A DNA stretch of 64,000 bases from NCBI RefSeq assembly GCF_001411555.2, contig NC_049911.1, forward strand, positions 36,841,340 through 36,905,339, written 5' to 3'. Below the pieces are notes generated by a model. It saw nothing but the letters and a program-made list of their open reading frames with translations. It was not told the origin of the DNA and did no database searches. This stretch comes from Juglans regia. Taxonomy: Eukaryota; Streptophyta; Magnoliopsida; Fagales; Juglandaceae. Made by a program: the position numbers and the translations under genes. Shown here piece after piece: positions 24,281-35,522 of the stretch (its first letter is position 1; each line of letters starts with the position of its first letter).

Positions 24281-25640
24281 AACCTGTGCAATAGAGAGTA
24301 AAGTTCTATATCGAGAGGGAGGGAGGCACAGGACGGAGGAGGGGTTGGTCGAAGGTCGAAGGTGTCGGCGCGGTGGCAGGTCACGATGTTGTGTGGGGTT
24401 GATGGGGTCAACGGTGGAGGAGAGAGCTCACTGAGAGGTAGAGAGGGGAGTTATCTAGCTTGTTGGTGCACATACTACAATATGGATGTGGAGTGTCTCA
24501 CTGTGGTCGCGGTGACTAAGTGGTTGGTGGTGGCTAAGATCAAGACAAAGAAGGAGAGAGAGGGAGTTACCATGAGGGAAAAAAGGGACAGAGAGACAGT
24601 AGGGGAAGGTTCGGCATGGACGTGGGCTGCTCTACTTTGAGTTTGGTAAAACAGAGGCTTTAGTTGGCAGTGATGGTGCAAAGCAGTGGCGCACGACGAG
24701 GCTTTGGGCTCACAGTTTGGCTATTCCCACAAGGGTGGTGCTTTCGCGTGATACTTCTCGTGGCTGCAGATGTTGGTTCACGGCCTTGCGTGTGGGGGTG
24801 GTAGTGGAACTTGAAAGGTGCAAGTGGCCGTGCCATTTGGTGGTTGTCGTACGTTGGTGGCTCCTGGAGTAGGTTGCCGGTTGCTACTGGGGTTGGACAG
24901 TGGGAGTCTCGTGCGATGGGCATACACGGGTTGGGTGGTTTCCAAAACAAGGGGTTGGCCTGGTGGCTTTCAAAAGTGCTACTAATGTGCATGGAGGAAT
25001 TGGTTTGGTCGTGGGTGGCGGTCATAGAGAAAGAGACATGCCATGAGTGGGAGCCGTGGTGGAAACGTTCAACGTGGGAGAAACCGATGTGCATGTAGTG
25101 TGATCTCAATGTATGGTTACATATATATACAAGCTATTGGAAACCCTAATGAAAGCAAAGGAAGAGCTCAATGTGCATGGAGTTTATGGACGTGCCTAAG
25201 GCAATGCTTTTGGGATTAGCTTGTGGGCTAGGGGTTTTGAGTCCATTTAGAAAATTTTGGGCCTACATCTTGGTGGGATATGAACTTATCAAAAAAGGTT
25301 TGACCAGTTAAAGCAGTTCTAATAATCTTTTTGACTTATTCATATTTTCATGAATGGGATATATAATAAATTTTAATGGACCTCGATTCAAATTTTAAAA
25401 TAGTCCAATTTGTTCCGTAAAATTTTTCAGGCCAATTTCCAAATAAATAGATTCTACTTGATACATAAAACATTGATTAGATTACCTAATTATCATGCTC
25501 AATAAAATTCATATTCCATCATAACAAATTTTGGGTCCGTAATCCATTTCAAAACTTATTGTTAAATCTCAAGTGGGCTTCCCATACATAAAAGAAGAAA
25601 AAAAAAAAAAAACAATTTATATAACTCGTGCTCGGCTTGA
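24281..25640. other. GC-rich island followed by LTR-like sequence, unidentified
   Basis: 24281-25110 is GC- and GGTGG-rich with long but low-complexity open frames on both strands. It is followed by ACATATATATACAAGCTATT and GGAAACCCTAATG, a TATA-plus-leader arrangement typical of plant LTRs. Poly-A lies near 25595-25611. I suspect a degenerate non-autonomous LTR element, but no paired repeat or target duplication was found. Confidence 0.3.
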
Positions 25641-26059
25641 CTCGGTCCTGGGCCTTACAGCTGAAAGTGTTGGAACAACCTAGCTAGGCACGTAATATCA
25701 TGAAACTTTTGATCAAGGGGGCTTGGGGGTACACAAGTCGTTGTATGTATGTACATCCAATTAATCCAAGTAGGACTACTACTAGGTACATAGTCCGTTC
25801 TCAGGGTCGGGGCCTAAAAAAGTTGTTGGTATTTAAATTAATTAGGTACGTAGGTGTGATGTATATATACATACATGATGCCAGCTCCAAACTTCGAAAC
25901 TTGTTTTATTAGTCATTTGCTAAATTTATGATTTTACATGATATAGGAAGAGAGTCAGTTGTATTGCATTAACTCCGGCGAGTGTTATGAACGATAAGAT
26001 AAAAATTAAAATTAAAATTAAAAGTGAAATCAATCGCGGAACAAAGTTTATGTGGTTCA
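25641..26059. other. Spacer
   Basis: No coding sequence is supported. It has a short (AAAATT)n-like run at 26000-26025 just before NPF-like homology begins. Confidence 0.5.
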
Positions 26060-27890
26060 ATTATTCCTACCAGTTGCTTCGATGAGAAAACTCCCCCACT
26101 CCCAAAGATACTAGGGGACAGGTCAAGCCCCACACTCCTCAATTCATTTGGGACCTGATCATGGAAAATTCTTGCGGATCAACCATCGGGTAAACATCAG
26201 AAATCCCGAACAAGACATATTGAGGAACCAGCCACCATATGCTGATCATCGGGGACCTTCACCTACAGAAAATCAACGAACCCATATTCTTGAGTAGTTT
26301 TTACCCTTGTAATCTCGACTTGAGCTACAATTGCCGTCGAAATAAAAGCATCCCGGTTCCAATTCTCTGTAGCGCTGTGATGCCAGGGTTTCCTGGTGGA
26401 AGCTCTCGCTATAGGCGCCGCACAAAAATGCAGTCATATATGGGACAAGGAGAACAATGGGGAAGGCTGCTAAAGGATTGAAGAGAAGCGGCTGGCGGAA
26501 TTGCTCTATCCAATATCGTAGCTCCTTGCTTTGTAAAGAAAGTCAGGGGCTGTGCAAACACGATAGCATACACCAAGCTTGTCATCCATACCTCACTGAT
26601 GCTACACACCTTCCCCACCTTCGTTGGAATTACCATCTGGTGCAAGAAAAACTTTGTTGAGGAACCTACCGTATCAGGAAATACAAGTCGCTATTAGAGA
26701 TGAGTTACTGTTATGATGATCTAGACAAGCAACTAATTTAATTTTGTCCCTTTAGCCGCGTGAATAGAAAAAGTTATCCAATACTTGGGAATCTAGCAAG
26801 GTGGGTTGAGACAGAGACTTGAGTTATTTTAGCAAGTAATCTTACTGGACTTCCTTTATGGAGCATGGATTGCTCTGCTTCACGACCAAGAATTCTGTTC
26901 TATAACGGTAAATGAAACCCTCCTAGCGAAGAGAAATCCAAATGTGCATAGAGTCCTACGAGAGAAAGTCCTGGACGGTTAAATATTTCAAAATTCTAAT
27001 TGAAGCTCCTTGAGTCTTTTATATTCCTTTCCCACCCGCCCCGATCGAATAAAGGCTGTCTTGTATAAAGTTCAAGATGGCAAGTGTTACCAAGCCGCTG
27101 ACAGATAAACCACCAAAATACCAACAATTCAAGAATGAGCTTTCGGCTTTGAGCTCTTCGATCGGGATTTAATTCGTCCATCAAATTGATCGCCCCCAAA
27201 TGCCTGAACGCAAGATTGAAGATTGTCATCACAATGGGCGAGGGGTTCCTATAAAATAATTGGATCCGAAGTTATAAACTCAAAAGGTTTTAGACAAGCT
27301 AGCATGCATGCTACCAAGCTCGTATCCATTAATCTACGTACGCTGCCATTTGGGATCTTATCAGAGTTTGGCTTTTAACTCTCTACAAATTGATGGTAAG
27401 TTAGCCCAAAATACTTTTTCCTTAATTTTCTGACAATAGTTAATTAAAAATAAAAAATAAAAATAGCAGAAGAAAAAGAGAGAGAGAGAGAAAGACGGAC
27501 CAGGATGCAGAGGACAATGGTGCGGTAGAGACTGAGGCTGCGTTTGGTTAGTAAACTACTCTCAACTCATCTCAACTCATCATTACAACTTTTTCAAATT
27601 CCAATACAAAATATAATAAACAATTCAACTTTTTCAAATCTCAAAATAATAATAATATTAAAAAATAATATTTTATCAATATTTTATCATCTCAACTCAA
27701 CTCATTTCAACATCCAAACTCACCCTGAGAAAGGAGTCGGCCGGCCAGAAACGCACCCCAAGAGCGGAAGCAACGATCACCCCATTCCCGACCAGATGTT
27801 GACGTTCTGTGCCATAGTGGCCGTTGACTGCCCCAGGGGCCCTGTCAAATACGTTAACAGATTGGGGTCTGCGCACCTACAGCATACACA
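26060..27890 (-). pseudogene. NPF (NRT1/PTR) transporter pseudogene, downstream copy
   Basis: Read on the minus strand, this is a decayed relative of the intact NPF gene at 28332-31701. Exon-2 homology ([15 protein letters not shown]) lies near 27725-27865, with its continuation (YRTIV) at 27490-27536. Exon-3 homology (CVQAFGGDQFDG) lies near 27160-27230. Exon-4 homology ([41 protein letters not shown]) lies at 26065-26645. Frameshifts and stops interrupt every exon, parts of exon 4 are deleted, the last 50 or so codons are missing, and a 188-bp MITE splits exon 2. No exon 1 was found. It is non-functional as a transporter. Confidence 0.88.
27537..27724. mobile_element. MITE inserted in NPF pseudogene exon 2, with target duplication
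   Basis: This 188-bp element begins GCTGCGTTTGGTTAGTAAAC and ends TTCAACATCCAAACTCACC. It is flanked on both sides by CTGAG (27532-27536 and 27725-27729). Removing it restores alignment to exon 2 of the intact NPF paralogue (plus-strand GTAGCGCCCCAGAAAAGAAT there, GTAGAGACTGAGAAAGGAGT here). The ends are short imperfect inverted repeats (GCTGCGTTTGG / GGTGAGTTTGG). This copy defines the family found elsewhere in the window. Confidence 0.88.
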
Positions 27891-28055
27891 CATTCTCAAC
27901 TGAATCCCCCCTCCGATCAGTGTACAAATTTCATACATATGGGAGGGAGGGAGACTAGCTAGAAATAAAGTATACTAATCTATATGGTTATAAACGGATG
28001 GCTGTAATATTTTAGGGGATCGAAGATATTTGAATAGTAATTTGAGAGGAGTGAG

Positions 28056-28059
<4 letters not shown>

Positions 28060-28088
<29 letters not shown>
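28060..28088. repeat. (AT)n microsatellite
   Basis: About fourteen AT dinucleotides lie between the NPF pseudogene and the intact NPF gene. Confidence 0.95.
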
Positions 28089-28091
<3 letters not shown>

Positions 28092-28331
28092 ACCCAATTT
28101 TTAATATAGAGAATAATGAGTATGCAGTTAGCTTCATTTACATTTACAGATACGCATACCTGGCTAATGATTCAGTACAAGTCTCCCTCTCCCATCCCAT
28201 ATATATATGCTGCATCAATAATGAGATAATACGCTAACACTGCATTTTTTTTCCGTGAATATTACTCCCACCTACATTACATATTTGCTTACTACTCGCA
28301 ACCAATCGAAATGAAAATATAGTGAAGGTAT

Positions 28332-31300
28332 CTAAATCGTTACTCGCCTATTATAAATGTAAGATCTTGCAAAATACAAGAAGGCAGCCAGTGCAGCCCC
28401 ATTGATTCCTGCCAGTAGCCAATAAAAGTAATCAAGATGTGCCCGATTAAGATTATCAGCGAACCAACTATCTTGGCCATCCCCACCAGTTGCTTCGTCG
28501 ATTACAGAGACAAGAAAGCTGCTCAAAAAGCTCCCCACGCCTAAAATACTGAGGTAGAGGCCCAGACCCACACTCCTTAATTCCATTGGGACCTGATCGT
28601 AGAAGAACTCTTGCAGACCAACCATGGTGAAAACATCAGCTGTTCCAGACAATACATACTGAGGAACCAACCACCACACACTCATTAGAGCAGTAGCATC
28701 AGGCATGTTAACCGGCCAGTATTCTTGAGCAGTTTTTAGCCTCTTCTTTTCAACTAGAGCCGCAACTACCATGCATATGATAGAGAAAATCATCCCAGTT
28801 CCAATTCTCTGTAACATTGTGATGCCGGCAGGTTTCCTGGTGAACGCTCTTGCTATAGGAACAAAGATGCGGTCATATATGGGAATCAAAATAATAATGG
28901 ACAGCCCGACAAAACACTGTAGTGAAGCAGCCGGTATCTCAAAGCCGGGGAAAATTGTTCTGTCCATAGTAGCCCCTTGCTTGGTAAAGAAAGTTGAGAT
29001 CTGAGCAAAAACAATGGCATATCCCAAGCTTGTAACCCATATTGGAGCGATCCTAAGAATTGCCTTTGCTTCTTCAACCTCACTGAAAGTACAAACCTCG
29101 CCTTCTTCATTTGAACCATGTGGGGACAGAAGGGCTTTGTTGAGGAACCTGCCACAATGGAGGATCCAAATGGCTATGTAACTTGCACTGTAAATAAGCG
29201 TGCGCGCGCCCCGCGCGCGCGGGTGGGGGGGGGTGCGGGGTGGTGGTGTGGGGTTTAAAGTTACATCTTTCAGTACACACAAGTTCGTAATAGACCGAAC
29301 AGCTTTAATGAAAATAACTTACAGACTATTTTCAACATTTGAAACTGTAATGGACCTGGCAAGTCTACAGAAATAAAAATACTATTGGAGATCTTGTACG
29401 TATGTAACTATTTCATTGGAGCTATCTTGTAGCTTTTGGATATTCCTCATAAAATACAAGCGTAAGATGAAATGCATTGGTCTTACCTGCATTGTCCAGA
29501 GCTACGATGAGGCAGAATTCCAAGTGCTTCCTCTTCAATAGCTATTGCCGAAGGGGAAGTCCGCCAATTTCTAACTGCATTTACAAACACACGACCAATC
29601 CTCAAAAATGGGCTTTTTCCGTGCCCTTTAACACTATACCGATAAGTCCTGGTACCAAGCAAGAAAATACCCAGTGCAACCACCATCACAATACAAGGGA
29701 TTCCAAAACCCAAGCTCCAACTAAGATTGTCTTGTATATAGCTCAAGACCAAAACTGTTACAGCCGCAGCCCCACATACACCAAAGTACCACCAATTGAA
29801 GAATGAGCTTTTGGCTTTGCACTCCTCTGGATCTTGTCCATCAAACTGATCTGCTCCAAAAGCCTGAACACAAGGCTTGTGCCCGCCTTGCCCAATTGCT
29901 ACTAGATACAGAGAGAAGAAAAAAAGGATTGTTTGGAGCTCATGCGAAGAATCTAATGTAGTTTTGATGCGTACATAGTCAGAAGTGCTTGTAGAAGAAA
30001 GCATAGCCGACACAGACAACAAACCTAGTCCCTGTTATTCATCTCAATCCATGTCAAAGATGATAAGCAGTAAAAACATGCAAAACACGGATGCTGAAAC
30101 AAGACATTCTTCCTAAAACTTCGATAGATATCCAGTTTGAGCTCGTGTGTTATTCATTTATAGTGTTATATGTTGAAGTGAACCGCTTGCAAAACAGATT
30201 CCACGCATAACGATGCGGCCAATGACCCATGGTTGGCTTAAAGGCGGTGCATAAATGTGAAACAACGGTTGATCTCACTAGAACCAGTTAGTAGAATACA
30301 TACTTTGCAAGTGTTGAGTTTCAAGTATAAGAAAAGCAACTTTTGGAGTTTCACCTGAATTCCCATAAACAAGAAAATGACTTATTATTGTAAGGGAAAT
30401 TTCATTTTACACTTTTGTTTTTCAATTCCACCCCAAACTATCAAAACCAACAATTTGTTTTTCCAAACTATAATTTTTATTTTTCCAATTTTTACTCCAA
30501 CCATCCATCTGAAGGTTAAATTTAACGGAACCATAATATCATTTCATTATAAATTGTATATTACCCGAGTGACCTAATTTAATATAAAAATTAAAAAAAC
30601 CATTATAATAATTAAAAAAATCAGGGCCATCCCTTAACACTCATGCGTGACCGATCAAGGAGACAGGGGGTTGATAGCGAGGGCCATCTATCGTAGGTGG
30701 CATTATTGTTTTTTTTTTTTTTTTCCAATTAAATATCAGAGAAGATATATTAGAAAATTCACTCAAAAATTTTAATATTTCATCAGAGTGGACGGGTCAA
30801 ATAGATGGAGGGTGCAAATGGAAAGAAAGTAATAGTAAGGGTGTAAATAAGATGAGCAAATCCGAGTTTTTTTTTTTTTTCTTTTGGGGGGGGGATAGTT
30901 GGTCGTGCGTGTGTGTGTATGATCAGGAGGCGATCCAAAACAGGCACGGGTGTATATTCTTACGAGAACAGAAATTTGAATGTACACATTTTGATGCTTC
31001 TTTTTTTCCTCAAGTTGTGAATTGCGGTCTGTGGATTAGCATACACCCGACCCAGGAGTTGTGAGATGATACACGTGCATGTTTTGGGCGAAAAAGCTAA
31101 AAAGAAAAACCATAGGCATGATATTATGAGCTTAAAGGTCATTGAGCCCAAATAAAACCCATTGGCTTTAAAAGAGAAAAACTTCAGAATTTCTATTTTT
31201 CTACGAAGAAATTGCGAAGCAATCAAGCCGGGGAGAGAGAGAGATACCAAGATGTAGATGAGTGAAGCGAAGACAATAGTGCGGTAGCGCCCCAGAAAAG

Positions 31301-31701
31301 AATCGGCCACAAATGCGCCCAATAAAGGCAACAGCTGCGACGTTCCGGACCAGGCATTCACGTTCTCGGCGGCAGTGGCCGTGGACTGCCCCAGCGGCCC
31401 CGTCAAATAGGTTATCAGGTTGCAGCTTATCCCATAATATGCGAACCTCTCCGCTACCTCCACACCTACGACAAATCCACGGTGACAAAAAAAAAAATAT
31501 CGATTAAAATCCATGATCTAGCTAATTCTCATTTGGTCAAGTCGATCCCGCGGAGGATAAGAGTAGTCTAGTCTTACCTATGATGAAAGATGCGGCTCTC
31601 CAGCGCCCGGAGTCATATCGGAGGACCGGACGGCCTTTGAAGTCAACGGCACCATCGACGGTGTGGAATAGCGGTGGCGTGTCCACTGTAGAAATGGCCA
31701 T
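28332..31701 (-). CDS. NPF family (NRT1/PTR) proton-coupled transporter, intact
   Basis: Minus-strand exons are 31701-31578, 31465-31248, 30031-29487 and 29148-28332, with GT-AG borders and consistent phases, giving 567 residues, the usual size for the family. Hallmarks in order: the ExxER proton-coupling motif (E44-V-A-E-R48); [18 protein letters not shown] in the second helix region; the PTR signature [13 protein letters not shown] then [11 protein letters not shown]; the central charged loop; [11 protein letters not shown]; and the C-terminal helices with [12 protein letters not shown]. Twelve membrane helices are expected. It resembles the NPF5.10-type clade of nitrate/peptide/hormone transporters. 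Substrate cannot be told from sequence. It lies between two decayed same-strand copies, so it is the survivor of a tandem array. The ATG chosen gives [12 protein letters not shown]; one upstream in-frame ATG at 31731 is possible but less family-like. Confidence 0.92.
29198..29254. repeat. CG-alternating and G-run tract in NPF intron 3
   Basis: A purine-pyrimidine alternating GCGTGCGCGCGCCCCGCGCG segment runs directly into long G runs (GGGTGGGGGGGGGTGCGGGG) inside the last intron of the intact NPF gene. Surroundings are AT-rich. The tract could form Z-DNA or G-quadruplex structure; assembly error is possible in such sequence. Confidence 0.85.
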
Positions 31702-32872
31702 TTCTACAAAGCAAACGGGATCCAACGACAATACTCAACAGTCGACAGTCCACATGCAACGCAGCTACCAACGTAGCATTAGAGCATTGAAATGGACTAT
31801 CTAAATGTTAATATAAGTTTAAATTTTAACTAGATGTGAGAAAAATTTTTTATATTAAATTAGTCAAAAGTTCAAAACTTAATATTTGAGTTACAGTAAA
31901 TTTTAAGTCCTCTCTAAATATGACTAGCTACTACTCACAATGAAAAGTAATATTTTATTATTTCATCACTTCCCTCTCTCTTTGAATGGTAAAATATGCA
32001 TGACATACACATTATTTATTCTATTGATTGCGAATATTGATAAAGTATATATATTATTTTTACAAAATATGAAGATCTAGAAAATATATGAATTGTATTT
32101 ATAAAAAAAAATATTATATTATATTATTATTTTAACTTTAAGATAACTAATACAATATAGATTTATTTAGTCAAAAATTAATACTATAGTTAAAAATTAA
32201 GATTTTAGCTAAATTTTAGTCTTGACAATGGACTAATTTTAGCCATTGCCAATGCTCTGCCTTGATTCATCAAATCATCTTTCAAATTTAGTTAAAAGTA
32301 TATATAAATTTAAAATCATTAAAATCATAAAATATGAAAAATGCGGAAATTATTAAAATAATTAGATATAATATTTTAAAATAAAATATTATTTTTGAAG
32401 GTGAATAATATATTTTTAAATATAAAAAAATACTTAATATTCATTTGGATAGTATGATGTGAAGAGAATGTGATATTTATATGTCAAAATCTGGCCTTTT
32501 TTTTGGTTAATTATTATAATATCACAACATGAGACGTGACCACACACGATTGACGATGCGAGTAGTCAAATGACAATTACAATTGAATATTGGCCACGCT
32601 TTGTGTACGTACCAGGAATTAATAAATAAATAATAATCTAATTTGAAAAATAATATCATTTTTGTCCTAACCCCGTCTATAACTCATTTTTTGATACGGC
32701 ATTGCTGGTATTCTACCATCCAAATCCACAATTTTTTAACCAACTCCTCCAATCTGTTTGGATTCGACCCGTACACCGGGGATCCATGAAGTTGATCCAA
32801 ATTTGAGCTAGGCCCATTAGTTGGGCCTCCTTCCTTTTTGCTTGACGCGATTTACAAATACTGATCCAATTG
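31702..32872. other. Upstream region of the intact NPF gene
   Basis: The first hundred bases left of 31800 presumably hold leader and promoter for the gene transcribed to the left. The remainder is AT-rich with no recognisable feature. Confidence 0.45.
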
Positions 32873-33052
32873 GATATACAAAACAATCTTATCTCATTTC
32901 ATTTCATTTTATTATTATAATTTTTTTAAATTCTCACATAGTATATAATAAATAATTTAATTTTTTTAAATTTTAAAATAAAAAATTATATTTTAATAAT
33001 ATTTTATTCAACTTTTAACAAAATATCTCATTTCATCTTAACTAAGTAACCA
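32873..33052. mobile_element. Copy of the TTTGGAT/ATCCAAAC MITE family
   Basis: It contains CTTATCTCATTTCATTTCAT, then ATATAATAAATAATTTAATT, AATTATATTTTAATAATATT, and CATTTCATCTTAACTAAGTA followed by ACCAAA, in family order. Confidence 0.6.
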
Positions 33053-34414
33053 AAAGAGATCAATTCTACTCGGCTTAATTTGCTTCTACTATGCACTATT
33101 TCATAGAAAAAATGTGAAATTGATACTAAATTGGTAAATTATCTTTAATTCCACTTATAATAGGATTAGGAGACAATACACGTAACTACTTTCACAATAT
33201 AATTTCTTATCTCGACAAATTACCATTCCTTCCATAAACATAACCTAACAGGAAATTCTTCTGAATTCAATCACTTCACAAATTATTTTAACGCATGCAC
33301 AATATTACCCACTAGGTGACATTTTTCAGAATTTCGATTTTTTCATTAAAAAAAAAAAAAATCATCAACATAGTACAGTTGAATTACAACAAGAGGAGAG
33401 ACTGGGCCAATCTTTGTACACAAGCCTCATTTCCCATGTGTTGCAGCTTCTGCAAACCGGTTTCAGTGTCTTGTGGTGCAGTCTTATGGGAGGAAACTGC
33501 ATTTTTATTTATTTATTTTCCTTCTACGACCCTATATATCCGTCTGCCTACTCAGTTACACCCAAAATAATAATAATAATAATTGCACTTACATTCTGCT
33601 GCTCGACCCACTGTAAATGTAAGATTTTTTTTTTAAAAAAAAGGCAGTAAATGCAGCTGCACTGAGTCCAGCAAGTAACCAATAAAAGTAATCGAGATGC
33701 GCCCTGTTAACATTATCAGCGAACCAACTAGCTTGGCCATCAATGCCGCCAGTCGCTGCCTCAATGGCAGATACAAGAAAGCTGCTTAAAAAGCTGCCCA
33801 CGCCAAGAATACTGAGGTAGAGGGCCACACCGACACTCCTCAATTCAATTGGGACCTGATCATAGAAGAACTCTTGCAGACCAACCAAGGCGAATACATC
33901 AGCAATTCCAGACAACACATACGGAGGAACCAACCACAATATACCCATCGGTATAGTCACGTTTGGCATATCCACCAGCCCATACTCTTGAGCAGTTTCA
34001 AGCCTTTTCTTTTCAACAAGAGCAGCAACTACCATACAAATGACAGATAAAAGCATCCCAGTTCCAATTCTCTGCAGCATCGTTATGCCAGAGGGTTTCC
34101 TGGTTATAGCTCTCGCTATTGGAACAAAAATTCGGTCATATGTGGGAATAGTAAGTACAATGGCCAAGCCGATTAAGGATTGTAGTGAAGCCGCTGGTAT
34201 CTCAAAACCGGTAAATATTGTTCTGTCCATAGTAGCCCCTTGCTTGGTAAAGAAAGTTGAGCACTGCGCATATACAATAGCATACACCAAGCTCGTTCCC
34301 CATATAGGAACAAGACTAAGAGCTGCCTTTGCTTCTTCAACATCATGCACGGTATAAACCTTGCCACCACCACCTTCTGAACCAGCTCGGAACAGCAAGG
34401 CTTTGTTGAGGAAC

Positions 34415-34543
34415 GTTAGAGGAACCAATCACGACATAAATTTTGATCCGAGTAATCGGAATTTTTTTGACGTGTTCGTTTGTCCCTAAAGGGACAGTTG
34501 TGAATCATAGTATGGTGGCGTGAATCGTGTTGGTTCCTCTTAC
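34415..34543 (-). other. Inverted-repeat-bounded last intron of NPF pseudogene, no AG acceptor
   Basis: Between exons 3 and 4, the minus-strand segment begins GTAAGAGGAACCAACACG and ends CGTGATTGGTTCCTCTAAC, reverse complements apart from two or three changes. It ends in AC, not AG. It holds a small internal palindrome (GTCCCTAAAGGGAC). In the intact paralogue the same intron is 338 bases and ends in GGCAG. It may be a MITE that replaced the intron. Confidence 0.6.
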
Positions 34544-34765
34544 CTGAAGTTTTTAGAGCTATGGTGCTGCAAGGTTCCGTGAGTATCCTCATGATCAATA
34601 GTGGCAGGGAGGTCTTTCGCCAATTTCTAAGTGCAGTAACAAAGACCCCACCAATTCTCAGAAATGGGCTTTTTTCTTCCCTTCTTACACTGTACCGATA
34701 AGTCCTGGTTCCAAACAAGAAGAGGCACAGTCCAACGATCATGATAATGCACAGGGCTCCGATTC

Positions 34766-35218
34766 TGTAACAGTTTGCTTGTAATAGAGATGGATTGAGA
34801 TGGAAATAGATGGAAATAGTATTGTAAATTGATAAACTCTCTTCGAGGGAGAGCACCTCCAGTTGTAACTGAATTACACAGAGCAAATATTCCAGATACT
34901 TGTCATCGTGAAGTTAGTTACGCTATATACTAGAATGTAAAATACTGAACTGCCTTTTTGTAATGGGCCTAAGGAAATTATTACAGATATGAAATATTAA
35001 AAGAACACTAGGTAGAAAAGGCCCATGGTCTTCAGCCCATTGCTAGGCCCTTAAGTCCGACCTCGCCCATATGCAGCTTGACCCGATGCTAGCCCTTAAC
35101 CTTTACCCATTTGCTTCTGCTTATGATTTAGGGTTTCCTTTAGCCGCTACCTTCCTCACGCTCTATCACGCCGTTGCCTTCTACCAAGTTCCTTCAATGT
35201 CTTCTGTGGTGTATAACA
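34766..35218 (-). mobile_element. Solo LTR (453 bp) in NPF pseudogene exon 3
   Basis: On the minus strand the insert begins TGTTATACACCACAGAAG and ends CAAACTGTTACA, the TG...CA ends expected of an LTR. Flanking five-base sequences are GATTC and AATTC on the plus strand, a target duplication with one mismatch. Excising it joins the NPF codons reading SWSLG to GALCIIMIVGL. No internal retroelement genes are present, so it is a solo LTR left by recombination. Confidence 0.82.
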
Positions 35219-35522
35219 AATTCCAAGACTCCAGCTAAGGTTATCTTGTATGTAACTCGAGACTAAAACTATTAAAACGGCACCCGAACATACAGCGAAA
35301 AACCACCAATTAAGAATGAGCTTTTGGCTTTGGACTCCTTTGGATCTGCTCCATCGAACTGATCAGCTCCAAATGCCTGAACGCAGGGCTTCTGTCCTCC
35401 TTGCCCAACAGCTACTAGATATAGAGAGAACAAGAATAAGATCTCTACAAGCTGAGAAGAAGATGACATTCTTTTGGTTGGGTCTGTGTAATTTGAATTG
35501 CTGAGAGAAGGAAGCATAGACC

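Noticed and set aside
24660..25109. A 149-codon minus-strand frame in a GC-rich island
   Set aside because: It overlaps an equally open plus-strand frame, is His/Pro-rich low-complexity, and shows no motif.
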